A stretch of 64,000 nucleotides of DNA from Henriciella sp. (GTDB lineage: Bacteria > Pseudomonadota > Alphaproteobacteria > Caulobacterales > Hyphomonadaceae). The notes under the pieces were generated by a model. The model was given only the letters and a program-made list of their open reading frames with translations. It searched no databases and was not told the DNA's origin. Below, piece after piece: positions 31,188 through 38,945 of the stretch (position 1 is the first letter of the stretch; each line of letters begins with the position of its first letter). Both the position numbers and the translations under genes were made by a program. The stretch covers positions 1 to 64,000 of the forward strand of contig JASJAO010000005.1 of NCBI GenBank assembly GCA_030066975.1. Direction: 5' to 3'.

Positions 31188-33151
31188 CGACTGTGAGTTT
31201 CGACCCGGACCTTCTGAGCGCCGTGCACCATCACGGCCCGGACGGCAAGCCGACAGAGATCGCCGCAAGCGCCGGAATCGCCCGCAACAATTATGCGCGG
31301 GCGGTCAAAACCGCGCGCACCAACAAGTTTATTGAACCCGATCGCCTCGTCCTGACCCCCCTAGGGGCGAGGCTGGCGGGGATTGAGACCCTCCCGGGAT
31401 CGCGCGAGACCACATTGCGTCTCGACCAGATCCAAAAAAGCGATCTTAATCCCCGCCGCTCTTTTGACGAAGGCAAGCTCGCAGAGCTCGCCGACGCGTT
31501 GCACGCCCAAGGCCAATTGCAGAACATTCTGGTCCGCCCGATCGCAGACGGCGGCGACCTGTATGAGATTGTGATCGGGGAGCGCCGCTTCCGCGCCATG
31601 ACCCTGCTTGCCGAAGATGGACGCTGGGCGAAGGATGCGCCGGTCAAGGTCGAAATTCGGACCCTGAGCGATATCGAGTTTCTCGACATTGCCATCATGG
31701 AGAACAATCAGCGCGAGGACATTCACCCGCTCGAGGAAGCCGACGCGATCGCACGACTGCAGGACCTGCGCCGCGCCGAAGGCGAGACGGGTAAAGAGAT
31801 TTGCGGCGAGATCGGGGAACGTCTCGGCCACACCACACGCTGGGCCCAGCAGCGCGTCCAGATCGCCCGCGATCTGTCGCCCGCCTGTCGACAGGCCTAT
31901 GCCGAGGGCGGCTTCACCAATTTCAAAACCGCTTTGCTGCTCAGCCGCCACGATCATGCAACCCAGGACGACGCCCTGGTCGCGATCACGCGCGGCTGGA
32001 ACCCACTGAACACGGTCGGCAAGGTCGAGGACTTCCTTGATCGCAAGGCTGCGCCGGTCGGAAAACAGCCTTTCGGGCTGCAGGACTATCTGGATCGCGG
32101 CGGCAGGCTGATCGAGCCGGAAGAGGAAGACGAGCCGCAGCGCTTTGCTGATCGCGGCCTCGCTGAAACCCTGACCGAGGAATGGATCCAGGCCGAGCTC
32201 GAGACCCTCACCGACAAGCACGGCCTGCAGGCCGACCCAATCCGGGCGAGCTATTGGAACGATTGGGACTACACGAAGGCCACCAAAAAGACGCCCCGCG
32301 CGCTCTGCCGGGCCTTTATCGAGCACGATCAGAACACGTTGGCGACCAAGATCCGCGCGCCGATCGTTGAGAAAGCCGCGCTGGAGCGGTATAAAAGGGC
32401 CGAAGAGGCCAAAGCCGCCAAGGCCGCGCTCGCCGAAAAGACCGGCGCGAGCGAGAAAGACACCGCCACACCGCTCAGCCGCAGCCAGTACAAGGCAGGC
32501 GCTGAGGCCCGCACCCGCGCGCTGCAGAGCACAATCGCTGAGCTGCCGCATGTCGCGATCGCACTCGCCGTGATCGGCCTCTTGCCGCGTCAGAATGCGG
32601 GTTATGGCAACAGCCTGTGCCGGATCCGCTCTGACTGGCCCACGGGCGAGGCAGGCCAGATCGGTTTCGGCAACCAGCTTGAAGCCTTGCTGTCGGACAC
32701 CCCGATCAAAGGGATCAGCCCGAAAGGCGAAATCACCGATCGGGCCACCGCCTTGAACAGCCTGCTCACCGCGAGCGACAAATTGCTGCCCCAGCGCCTG
32801 TTCGCCGCCATGATCGCCGATCGCCTGATCGATTGCGACGACCAGGCGCGTGCCGGCTCAAATGACGAGGCCGTGATCCTTGCCAAGGCAGGCCTGATCG
32901 AAGACCCGGGCGGGGCGATGGTCGATGCCGCCCACGCCAAACGCTACACAAGGGCTCAGCAAAGCGCCGCGATCGACGCCTATAACCTCCCCCTCGACAC
33001 CGTCGCCCATGCCGAACGCAAGAAAGGCGAGGCCGACAAGGTCTTCGCCGAGGCCTGGCCCAAAGACGAAACCCCGCTCGAGGCCCGCTTCCTGGACACA
33101 GCCAGCGTGCGAAAGCTCGAAGCCAAACTGCTCGCGAGGAAGCCGATATGA
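31184..33151 (+). CDS. Large ParB-like protein (ParB/Srx N-domain)
   Basis: Encodes 655 residues from the ATG at 31184 (MTTVSFDPDLLSAVHHHGPDG). Residues 1-65 look like a small DNA-binding region (TEIAASAGIARNNYARAVKTARTNKF). Residues about 78-180 are the ParB/Spo0J N-domain: LRLDQIQKSDLNPRRSFDEGKLAELADALHAQGQLQNILVRPI, then YEIVIGERRFRAMTLL and IMENNQREDIHPLEEADAI. GERRFRA is the CTP-binding box of ParB proteins. A helix-turn-helix-like region follows (IGERLGHTTRWAQQRVQIA), then a long Ala/Lys-rich C-terminal part of unknown fold. There is no ParA neighbour. It shares an operon with a PAPS-reductase-type protein. Confidence 0.85.
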   Translation: MTTVSFDPDLLSAVHHHGPDGKPTEIAASAGIARNNYARAVKTARTNKFIEPDRLVLTPLGARLAGIETLPGSRETTLRLDQIQKSDLNPRRSFDEGKLAELADALHAQGQLQNILVRPIADGGDLYEIVIGERRFRAMTLLAEDGRWAKDAPVKVEIRTLSDIEFLDIAIMENNQREDIHPLEEADAIARLQDLRRAEGETGKEICGEIGERLGHTTRWAQQRVQIARDLSPACRQAYAEGGFTNFKTALLLSRHDHATQDDALVAITRGWNPLNTVGKVEDFLDRKAAPVGKQPFGLQDYLDRGGRLIEPEEEDEPQRFADRGLAETLTEEWIQAELETLTDKHGLQADPIRASYWNDWDYTKATKKTPRALCRAFIEHDQNTLATKIRAPIVEKAALERYKRAEEAKAAKAALAEKTGASEKDTATPLSRSQYKAGAEARTRALQSTIAELPHVAIALAVIGLLPRQNAGYGNSLCRIRSDWPTGEAGQIGFGNQLEALLSDTPIKGISPKGEITDRATALNSLLTASDKLLPQRLFAAMIADRLIDCDDQARAGSNDEAVILAKAGLIEDPGGAMVDAAHAKRYTRAQQSAAIDAYNLPLDTVAHAERKKGEADKVFAEAWPKDETPLEARFLDTASVRKLEAKLLARKPI

Positions 33152-33747
33152 GTGAAACGAGGATCGCCGCCGCGATGCAACGCATGCTCAGCGCCTACGA
33201 AACCAATGTGCGCCAGAACACCAAAGGGGTCGCCCCGGACCTCATCACCAAGATGATCGAAGAAGATCCTGCTGTGGTGGAAGCGCGCGCCGCCCTAAAG
33301 GCCGCGAACGGCGAGGGGGCGATGGGTGAACACATGCAACAACATTATGTAGAGTTCTTAAGTCCCGGCACCTTCATGTCAGAATCTAGTAAGCGCGAAA
33401 TCGCGAGTTGGGACACCGCCGAAGCGATCAGGATGATGTCCGGCATCGTCGAGAGACACGGTACGCGGCCGTACGGGTTTCGCTTCTCCACGAGGGCGCG
33501 AGACCCCAACGATCTTGACAGCCGTGAAGTGGCGCGAAGCCATTTCTACTATGTCAATTGCGATGTGCTCACAGCCGAAGAGGTTCTGGCCGAAACCAAC
33601 GCAGAAAATCGCATTATGCGGGCAAACGTCGAAAACAACGGTTACAAGCGCATTGCGCGAACCCGTACAGGCTGGCTCGGCCACTTCCCGATGAACGATG
33701 CCGACGAGGTCATCGAAGCCCCGGAACTGGCGAAAGAAACACCATGA
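33148..33747 (+). CDS. Hypothetical phage protein
   Basis: Encodes 199 residues, ATGA-coupled to the ParB-like gene. Contains helical stretches (TRIAAAMQRMLSAYETNVRQN) and a middle segment YGFRFSTRARDPNDLDSREVARSHFYYVNCDVLTAEEVLAE. Soluble. No motif recognised. Located between ParB-like and PP-loop genes, so a link to that module is possible. Confidence 0.55.
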   Translation: MSETRIAAAMQRMLSAYETNVRQNTKGVAPDLITKMIEEDPAVVEARAALKAANGEGAMGEHMQQHYVEFLSPGTFMSESSKREIASWDTAEAIRMMSGIVERHGTRPYGFRFSTRARDPNDLDSREVARSHFYYVNCDVLTAEEVLAETNAENRIMRANVENNGYKRIARTRTGWLGHFPMNDADEVIEAPELAKETP

Positions 33748-34028
33748 CTGATCCATCAAGTCGGATCAAGAAGACGTTCGAAGAGACCGAGACCTATTTT
33801 CGGGGTCAATACAAGGGCTACACGATCGAGATCGAGCGCGAGGAAATTCACCCACTCATAGGGTACGACTACGACGATCCGGAAATCCTATTCAGCATTC
33901 ATGTGTACAATCCTGAGATCAGTTTCGGGACGCTCTACGATGGCTACGCCCCCAAACATGTCGAGACGATGCGTCAAGCGAAGTCTGAGGCTTTGCGCGG
34001 GTCTCAATTGGTAAAGGAAACACCATGA
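33744..34028 (+). CDS. Hypothetical phage protein
   Basis: Encodes 94 residues from the ATG at 33744 overlapping the previous stop. Begins MTDPSSRIKKTFEETETYFRGQYKGYTIEIEREEIHPLIGYDYDDPEILFSIHVYNPE. Rich in Tyr and acidic residues, probably a small alpha/beta fold. Its stop again overlaps the next ATG (ATGA). Both this gene and the previous one end in KETP, a minor curiosity. Function unknown. Confidence 0.55.
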   Translation: MTDPSSRIKKTFEETETYFRGQYKGYTIEIEREEIHPLIGYDYDDPEILFSIHVYNPEISFGTLYDGYAPKHVETMRQAKSEALRGSQLVKETP

Positions 34029-34849
34029 CCCCGCTCGATCAGGCAAAGAGAATCCTGGTGTCGGCGATCGATACCGTACATCCGACCCACATTGTGAGCA
34101 TGGTCAGCGGCGGCAAGGACAGCGCCTGCTCACACGCGGTCGCTGTCGAGCTGCTTAGCGGCATGGGCCGCAGAATTGACCTCGTGATCCATGGCAACAC
34201 GCGGTGCGGTATCCAAGAAACCAGCGAGTTCGTTGCGAAGACTTATGGCCATGGGCCACATGACTTTGCGATCGCCGACGCTGGGACCGCATACGAGGAC
34301 TATGTCATGAGAAAAGGGTTCTTTGGGCGAGGGATCACGGGCCATGCTTTTGCGTATCGGATACTCAAAGCGGCCCCTTTCCGAAGAACCATCAGCGCAA
34401 AGATTCGAAATCGCCGACGCAATATCCGTATCCTGCTTCTCAACGGCGCGAGACGAGACGAGAGCGAGAATCGCGCCAAGACGCTAAGATGGTTGAGACC
34501 GGACCCTGCGGCGCGCGGAAACGTCTGGACAAGCCACCTTTATGACTGGAGCGCCGAACAACGGGACGCTTACTTGGCCGAGCGCAGTATCCCGATCAAT
34601 CCAGTTGCGGTCCAGCTTTGTCGCTCCGGCGAATGCATGTGCGGAACCATGCAAAGCCGACAGGAACGCGCAGAAGCCGCCGCTCTTTATCCTAAGTGGG
34701 GAGCATGGCTAGATGAGCTCGAGGCTGAGTCTTTTCGGGTGCACGGCCTTCGCTGGGGCGAGTCCAGCAGCGAGCGCCGCGATCTGAGCCAGTTGGATTT
34801 GTTCCAACCTATGTGCAGTGATTGCGGCGCTGAGAAGCGAAATGTCTGA
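34025..34849 (+). CDS. PAPS reductase / DndC-type PP-loop ATPase family protein
   Basis: Encodes 274 residues. PP-loop SGGKDS at 28-33 (HIVSMVSGGKDSACSHAVAVELL), an HGNTRCGI strand (56-63), a GARRDESENRAKTL block (141-154) that equals the G-x-R-x-x-E-S motif of CysH/DndC relatives, and two Cys groups, C199/C204/C206 and C264/C267, which could hold a [4Fe-4S] cluster. CysH reduces PAPS in sulfate assimilation; DndC and SspD activate sulfur or adenylate DNA in phosphorothioation; IbrA-type proteins pair with ParB-like IbrB. Here no cysteine desulfurase is seen. The ParB-like neighbour supports an IbrA-like or DNA-modifying role. Confidence 0.8.
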   Translation: MTPLDQAKRILVSAIDTVHPTHIVSMVSGGKDSACSHAVAVELLSGMGRRIDLVIHGNTRCGIQETSEFVAKTYGHGPHDFAIADAGTAYEDYVMRKGFFGRGITGHAFAYRILKAAPFRRTISAKIRNRRRNIRILLLNGARRDESENRAKTLRWLRPDPAARGNVWTSHLYDWSAEQRDAYLAERSIPINPVAVQLCRSGECMCGTMQSRQERAEAAALYPKWGAWLDELEAESFRVHGLRWGESSSERRDLSQLDLFQPMCSDCGAEKRNV

Positions 34850-35231
34850 CCCCGCCCGTTCATTTGGGACACTGCTGACCTATCGGGAAGCCGCCGACAA
34901 GCTCGGCATCTCGGTTCGGGCGCTGCAATATCTCAAAGCAGACGGCACGCTGCCTTATGTGCAGAGCGGCAAGCGCGGGGTCCGTTTCTTGATCGATGAT
35001 CTGGACGCGTACATAGTGGCCTCCCGCCGCCAACGCAGCCCCGCCCCGCCCGCCAGGAAAGGCAGCCCCCCATGTCCATCTTCAAACGCGGAGCCATCTA
35101 CCATTACGACTTCCAATATCGTGGACAGCGGTATCGCGGCTCGACGGGTGAGACAACGAAACGCGCGGCGCAAGACGTCGAAGACAAAGAGCGCCGCAAA
35201 GCCAAGCTGGGCCGATCAACAACGCACCTGA
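34842..35231 (+). CDS. Excisionase / MerR-type recombination directionality factor
   Basis: Encodes 129 residues from the ATG at 34842. Residues 8-65 (FGTLLTYREAADKLGISVRALQYLKADGTLPYVQSGKRGVRFLIDDLDAYIVASR) form the winged helix of MerR/excisionase proteins (HTH_17). The remaining 64 residues, basic and Ser/Thr-rich, are encoded in a different frame over the first 160 bp of the integrase gene. Such xis-int overlap is known in lambda. It would bend DNA at the attachment site and favour excision. Overlaps the PP-loop gene by 8 bp. Confidence 0.8.
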   Translation: MSDPARSFGTLLTYREAADKLGISVRALQYLKADGTLPYVQSGKRGVRFLIDDLDAYIVASRRQRSPAPPARKGSPPCPSSNAEPSTITTSNIVDSGIAARRVRQRNARRKTSKTKSAAKPSWADQQRT

Positions 35232-36160
35232 CCCTTCGCGAGGCGGCGCTATCCTGGTGGGACCTGCACGCACAGTTTCTGAAATCTGCAGCAAACGTGG
35301 ATGAAGGCTTGAAGGTCTGCGATCGCGTACTCGGCTTTGACAAGCAATTGAGGGATCTCACCACGCGGGATCTGGTGGTCGCGGTCGCCAAACGCCGCGA
35401 GGAAGTCACCCAATATGGACGGCCACCCAGCAATGCAACCATCAATCGCGAAATCCCTTACATCATCCGGCCGATCCTCAACCACGCCGTTGATGTCCTG
35501 GGCGCAAAGGACGCCCCCAGCATATCGTGGAAAGCGGTGATCTTGACCAAACCCAAACCCAAACCGCGAGAATACAGCGCCGCCGAGATGAACGCGCTCC
35601 GTGACCACCTCCCAGCCCACCTGCACGCCTTACTGGACTTCTACACCGTGTATGGATGCCGCTGGAACGAGGCTTTCTTCCCGCTCAGCCATCTGGATAT
35701 CGAGGGCGGCCGGATCGCGCTGCGCCAGCGCAAGGGCGGCGACTGGCACTCCATTCCACTCACGGAATCCGACCGGCGCAAGTTTGCCGCCGCCAAATCC
35801 CGCGCGGAAGCGGCAGACCTCGACACGATCTGGTTTCGCGAGACATCCACTGGCGCGCTTGCCGCCATCACGCCACGCAGCTTTCAGCGCGCAATGCTGA
35901 AAGCCTTGAAGGATGCCGGGATAACAGACGCGCGCGCTGTACACGACTTCCGCCATCACGCCGCCATGCAGGCCATGCGCCGCTCCGGGGGCCGGATCGC
36001 GCCGGTCAGCAAGCTGCTCGGACACGAGTCCATTCAGACGACCCAGATCTATGCGCACGCCACAGAAGATGATGTGCGGGACATCCTACCGGACTCCCCA
36101 CAAAATCCCCACAATGAGCCAAGTGAAACCGATAAATATAAAGGCAAAACAAGTGGGTAG
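35072..36160 (+). CDS. Tyrosine recombinase integrase
   Basis: Encodes 362 residues. Begins MSIFKRGAIYHYDFQYRGQRYRGSTG, a DUF4102/AP2-like arm-binding part, then a SAM-like core-binding region (about 55-145). Catalytic residues are complete: R197 (YGCRWNEAFF), H291-x2-R294 (AVHDFRHHAA), H318 (LLGHESIQTT) and nucleophile Y327. The gene ends 11 bp before the tRNA-Leu fragment, so it is adjacent to the attachment site and points toward it. The first 160 bp overlap the excisionase. It integrates and excises the prophage. Confidence 0.95.
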   Translation: MSIFKRGAIYHYDFQYRGQRYRGSTGETTKRAAQDVEDKERRKAKLGRSTTHLTLREAALSWWDLHAQFLKSAANVDEGLKVCDRVLGFDKQLRDLTTRDLVVAVAKRREEVTQYGRPPSNATINREIPYIIRPILNHAVDVLGAKDAPSISWKAVILTKPKPKPREYSAAEMNALRDHLPAHLHALLDFYTVYGCRWNEAFFPLSHLDIEGGRIALRQRKGGDWHSIPLTESDRRKFAAAKSRAEAADLDTIWFRETSTGALAAITPRSFQRAMLKALKDAGITDARAVHDFRHHAAMQAMRRSGGRIAPVSKLLGHESIQTTQIYAHATEDDVRDILPDSPQNPHNEPSETDKYKGKTSG

Positions 36161-36171
36161 GCTTTAGGGGG

Positions 36172-36217
36172 ACCCAGAACCTAAATCTGGTGCGTCTACC
36201 AATTCCGCCACATCCGC
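36172..36217 (-). tRNA. Truncated tRNA-Leu(UAG), 5' half, at the prophage attachment site
   Basis: On the minus strand from 36217: acceptor 5' arm GCGGATG, D-arm GGCGGAATTGGTAGACGC, anticodon stem CCAGA, loop TTTAGGT (anticodon TAG, 36181-36183), stem TCTGG, then GTCC. The variable arm, T-arm and the matching 3' acceptor CATCCGC are absent; prophage sequence follows directly. The intact copy should be at the other prophage junction, outside this window, with its 5' half supplied by phage DNA. This junction is attR. The host side continues to tig, divergently. Confidence 0.85.
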
Positions 36218-36406
36218 ACACGGTAGAAGACCGCCCTTTAGCCGCGCTTTTCCGCGTGCTCAACCCTAAACATCTGCACGCCCTGCTAAACCACCGCCAC
36301 AACACGTGGACAGGGGCGCGCGGCTGGCCTATAGAGCGCCGTTTGAACGACCGATGACGCCGCAAATGGCAGGGTTGAATGCGACCCGGAACAAGGAATA
36401 CGCGCA

Positions 36407-37741
36407 ATGGAACTTGTCGAAACCTCAGAAGGCTTGAGCCGCAGCTATAAAGTCAGCATCCCGGCAGCTGATCTTCAGAAACGCCTGACCGATCGTATTG
36501 AGGAAATCCGGCCGCAAATGAACCTGAAAGGGTTTCGTCCGGGCAAAGTGCCGGCCTCACACGTCCGCAAGATGTATGGCAAGGATCTGATGGGCGAAGT
36601 GGTCCAGGCCCTGGTTCAGGAAACCAGCGCCAAGGCGATTGATGATTCCGACATTCGCCCGGCGGGTCAGCCGGAAATGAAAATGGAAAGCGATATGGAA
36701 GCCGTTCTGGACGGCAAGGCCGATCTCGCCTTCCAGATGCATGTCGACATCATGCCCGATTTCGAACCGGTCGATATTGCAAAGCTGAAGCTGAAAAAGC
36801 CGGTCGCCGAGGTCAGCGACGCAGAAATCGATGAGCGCCTTGCCCAAATCGCTGAGTCCAATCAGCAATATGACAAGCGCGCCAAAACCGCCAAAGCCCG
36901 CAAAGATGATGCGGTGGTCATGGACTTCCTCGGCAAGATTGATGGTGAAGCCTTCGAAGGCGGGGCCGCAGAAGGCCACACGCTGGTGCTCGGCTCAAAC
37001 AGCTTCATTCCAGGTTTTGAAGATCAGTTGATCGGTTCAAAGGCCGGCGACGATGTCGAAGTCAAAGTCGACTTCCCTGAAGACTATCAGGCCGAAAACC
37101 TCGCCGGGAAAGCCGCCGTGTTCGAAGTGAAAGTGCATGAGGTTCGCGCACCGAAAACGCCTGAGATCGATGACGAATTTGCCAAAGGCCTTGGCCTCGA
37201 AGATCTCGACAAGCTGAAAGAACTTGTCACCGAACAGATCAAGAGCGAGTTCGGTACAGCCTCTCGTAACAAGGCAAAGCGGGCCCTGCTCGATGAGCTG
37301 GATGACAAGCATGATTTCGACCTGCCGCCAAAAATGGTCGAGACCGAGTTCGAACAGATCTGGCAACAATTGCAGCAGGAAATGGATGCTGGCCGCGTCG
37401 CCGACGAGGATAAAGGCAAATCTGAAGACGACCTGAAAAAAGAGTATCGCGCCATCGCCGAACGGCGTGTGCGGCTCGGTCTGGTTCTGGCCGAAATCGG
37501 CCGCGTCGCCGAGATCCAGATCACCGAGAATGAAGTGCAACAAGCTCTGATCAACGAGGCGCGTAACTTCCCAGGCCAGGAGCGCCAGGTCATCGAATTC
37601 TTCCAGAAGAATGAGCAGGCCATGGCTCAGCTCCGCGCCCCGATCTATGAGGACAAGGTCGTCGATCACATCCTCGATGTGGCTAAAGTCACCGAAGAGA
37701 CCGTGAGCAAAGAAGATCTGTTGAAAGAAGACGAGGCTTAG
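36407..37741 (+). CDS. tig: Trigger factor, ribosome-associated chaperone and prolyl isomerase
   Basis: Encodes 444 residues. N-terminal ribosome-binding domain with the signature GFRPGKVP (MNLKGFRPGKVPASHVRKMYG). PPIase (FKBP) domain about residues 155-240 (DDAVVMDFLGKIDGEAFEGGAAEGHTLVLGSNSFIPGFEDQLIG), then the helical arm domain ending VSKEDLLKEDEA. It meets nascent chains at the ribosome exit. The gene is not followed by clpP in this window. An intrinsic terminator lies just downstream. First host gene to the right of the prophage. Confidence 0.97.
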   Translation: MELVETSEGLSRSYKVSIPAADLQKRLTDRIEEIRPQMNLKGFRPGKVPASHVRKMYGKDLMGEVVQALVQETSAKAIDDSDIRPAGQPEMKMESDMEAVLDGKADLAFQMHVDIMPDFEPVDIAKLKLKKPVAEVSDAEIDERLAQIAESNQQYDKRAKTAKARKDDAVVMDFLGKIDGEAFEGGAAEGHTLVLGSNSFIPGFEDQLIGSKAGDDVEVKVDFPEDYQAENLAGKAAVFEVKVHEVRAPKTPEIDDEFAKGLGLEDLDKLKELVTEQIKSEFGTASRNKAKRALLDELDDKHDFDLPPKMVETEFEQIWQQLQQEMDAGRVADEDKGKSEDDLKKEYRAIAERRVRLGLVLAEIGRVAEIQITENEVQQALINEARNFPGQERQVIEFFQKNEQAMAQLRAPIYEDKVVDHILDVAKVTEETVSKEDLLKEDEA

Positions 37742-37773
37742 TCAGCCCCGGTTTCAAATATTTAGAGCCTTCC

Positions 37774-37807
37774 AAAGCCCGTACTGAAAAGTGCGGGCTT
37801 TCCTTTT
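37774..37807 (+). terminator. Intrinsic terminator after tig
   Basis: AAAGCCCGTACT, loop GAAA, AGTGCGGGCTTT (37774-37801, one G-T pair), then TCCTTTT. The stem and T-rich tail fit a Rho-independent terminator of the trigger factor transcript. Confidence 0.85.
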
Positions 37808-37850
37808 GGTCACCTGTTTTTGAGGATTGTACGGCGCGGTTTGTGCAGTA

Positions 37851-38945
37851 ATGGAAATTATGGCTGATGTGAAAAAATACGGTGTCATCGGCACCGGCAT
37901 GATGGGGCGGGAACACATTCGCAATCTCGCGCTGGTGCCGGGCGCACAGCTGGTGGCGATCAGTGATCCACATGAGCCTTCCTTACAGGCTGCGCTCGAC
38001 ACCAGCGCGAAGGCTGCCATGGGCCCGGTCAAAGCCTACACCGACTATAATGCCATGCTGGACCAACACAGTTTGGACGCGATCATCATCGCCACGCCGA
38101 ACCACACGCATTTCGACATCGCGGCGGAGCTTCTGGACGAAGACATTGCGCTTCTGGTGGAAAAACCACTGTGCACAACGGTAACCGAAGCCAGCCAGTT
38201 GGTGGAGCGAGTCAAGACACGGAATGCCCTCTTCTGGACTGGGCTCGAATACCGTTACATGCCCCCTGTCGCCTCGTTTATCGACCGCATTCACGAAGGC
38301 GAAATCGGCCGTTTGCAAATGCTGTCGATCCGGGAACATCGGTTTCCGTTTCTGCGCAAAATCGGCAACTGGAATCGCTTCTCCCGCAATACCGGGGGCA
38401 CGATGGTCGAAAAGTGCTGTCATTTCTTCGACCTGATGCGATTGATTGTTCAGTCTGAACCGGTGCGCATTTACGCGTCCGGCGCGATGGACGTGAACCA
38501 CCTTGATGAGCAATATGACGGGGACCGCCCGGATATCATCGACAATGCCTATGCCGTGGTCGACTTTCGAAACGGCGTGAGAGCCAATCTGGATTTATGC
38601 ATGTTCGCGAACGGATCTGAACAACAGGAAGAAATCTGCGCCATTGGCGACACCGCCAAACTGGAAGTTGCCATACCGTCGGGCCTTGTCAGTTATGCTC
38701 CACGGGTCAGCATGGGACAGGCCAAGCAAGTCGTCCGCCACCATGTCGAAACCGACCCATCGGCGCTGGCCGCGGGCTATCATCACGGCGCGACTTATTA
38801 TCAGCTGCTTGCCTTTCAAGCCGCGCTTGTAAACGGCGCAGCGCCTGTCGTCAGCGCACTCGACGGACTACGCTCCGTGGCCATGGGGGCAGCTGCCCAT
38901 CAATCGATCGAGACCGGACAAGCGGTAGACCTGGATCTGTCATGA
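37851..38945 (+). CDS. Gfo/Idh/MocA family NAD(P)-dependent oxidoreductase
   Basis: Encodes 364 residues from the ATG at 37851 (ATG 37860, MADVKKYG, is nearly as good). Rossmann motif GVIGTGMMGREHIRN, the substrate strand IIIATPNHTHFDIAAELL and the catalytic EKPLCTTVTEA (EKP motif) mark the family. C-terminal alpha/beta sheet region FVTYY-like HHGATYYQLLAFQAALVNG. Oxidises a sugar, inositol or similar polyol; substrate cannot be read. Coupled by a 4-bp overlap to a TauD-like dioxygenase. Confidence 0.85.
   Translation: MEIMADVKKYGVIGTGMMGREHIRNLALVPGAQLVAISDPHEPSLQAALDTSAKAAMGPVKAYTDYNAMLDQHSLDAIIIATPNHTHFDIAAELLDEDIALLVEKPLCTTVTEASQLVERVKTRNALFWTGLEYRYMPPVASFIDRIHEGEIGRLQMLSIREHRFPFLRKIGNWNRFSRNTGGTMVEKCCHFFDLMRLIVQSEPVRIYASGAMDVNHLDEQYDGDRPDIIDNAYAVVDFRNGVRANLDLCMFANGSEQQEEICAIGDTAKLEVAIPSGLVSYAPRVSMGQAKQVVRHHVETDPSALAAGYHHGATYYQLLAFQAALVNGAAPVVSALDGLRSVAMGAAAHQSIETGQAVDLDLS

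Noticed and set aside
31184-33151. Plasmid partition system
   Set aside because: No ParA-type ATPase is present near the ParB-like gene, and integrase with tRNA junction shows an integrated element.
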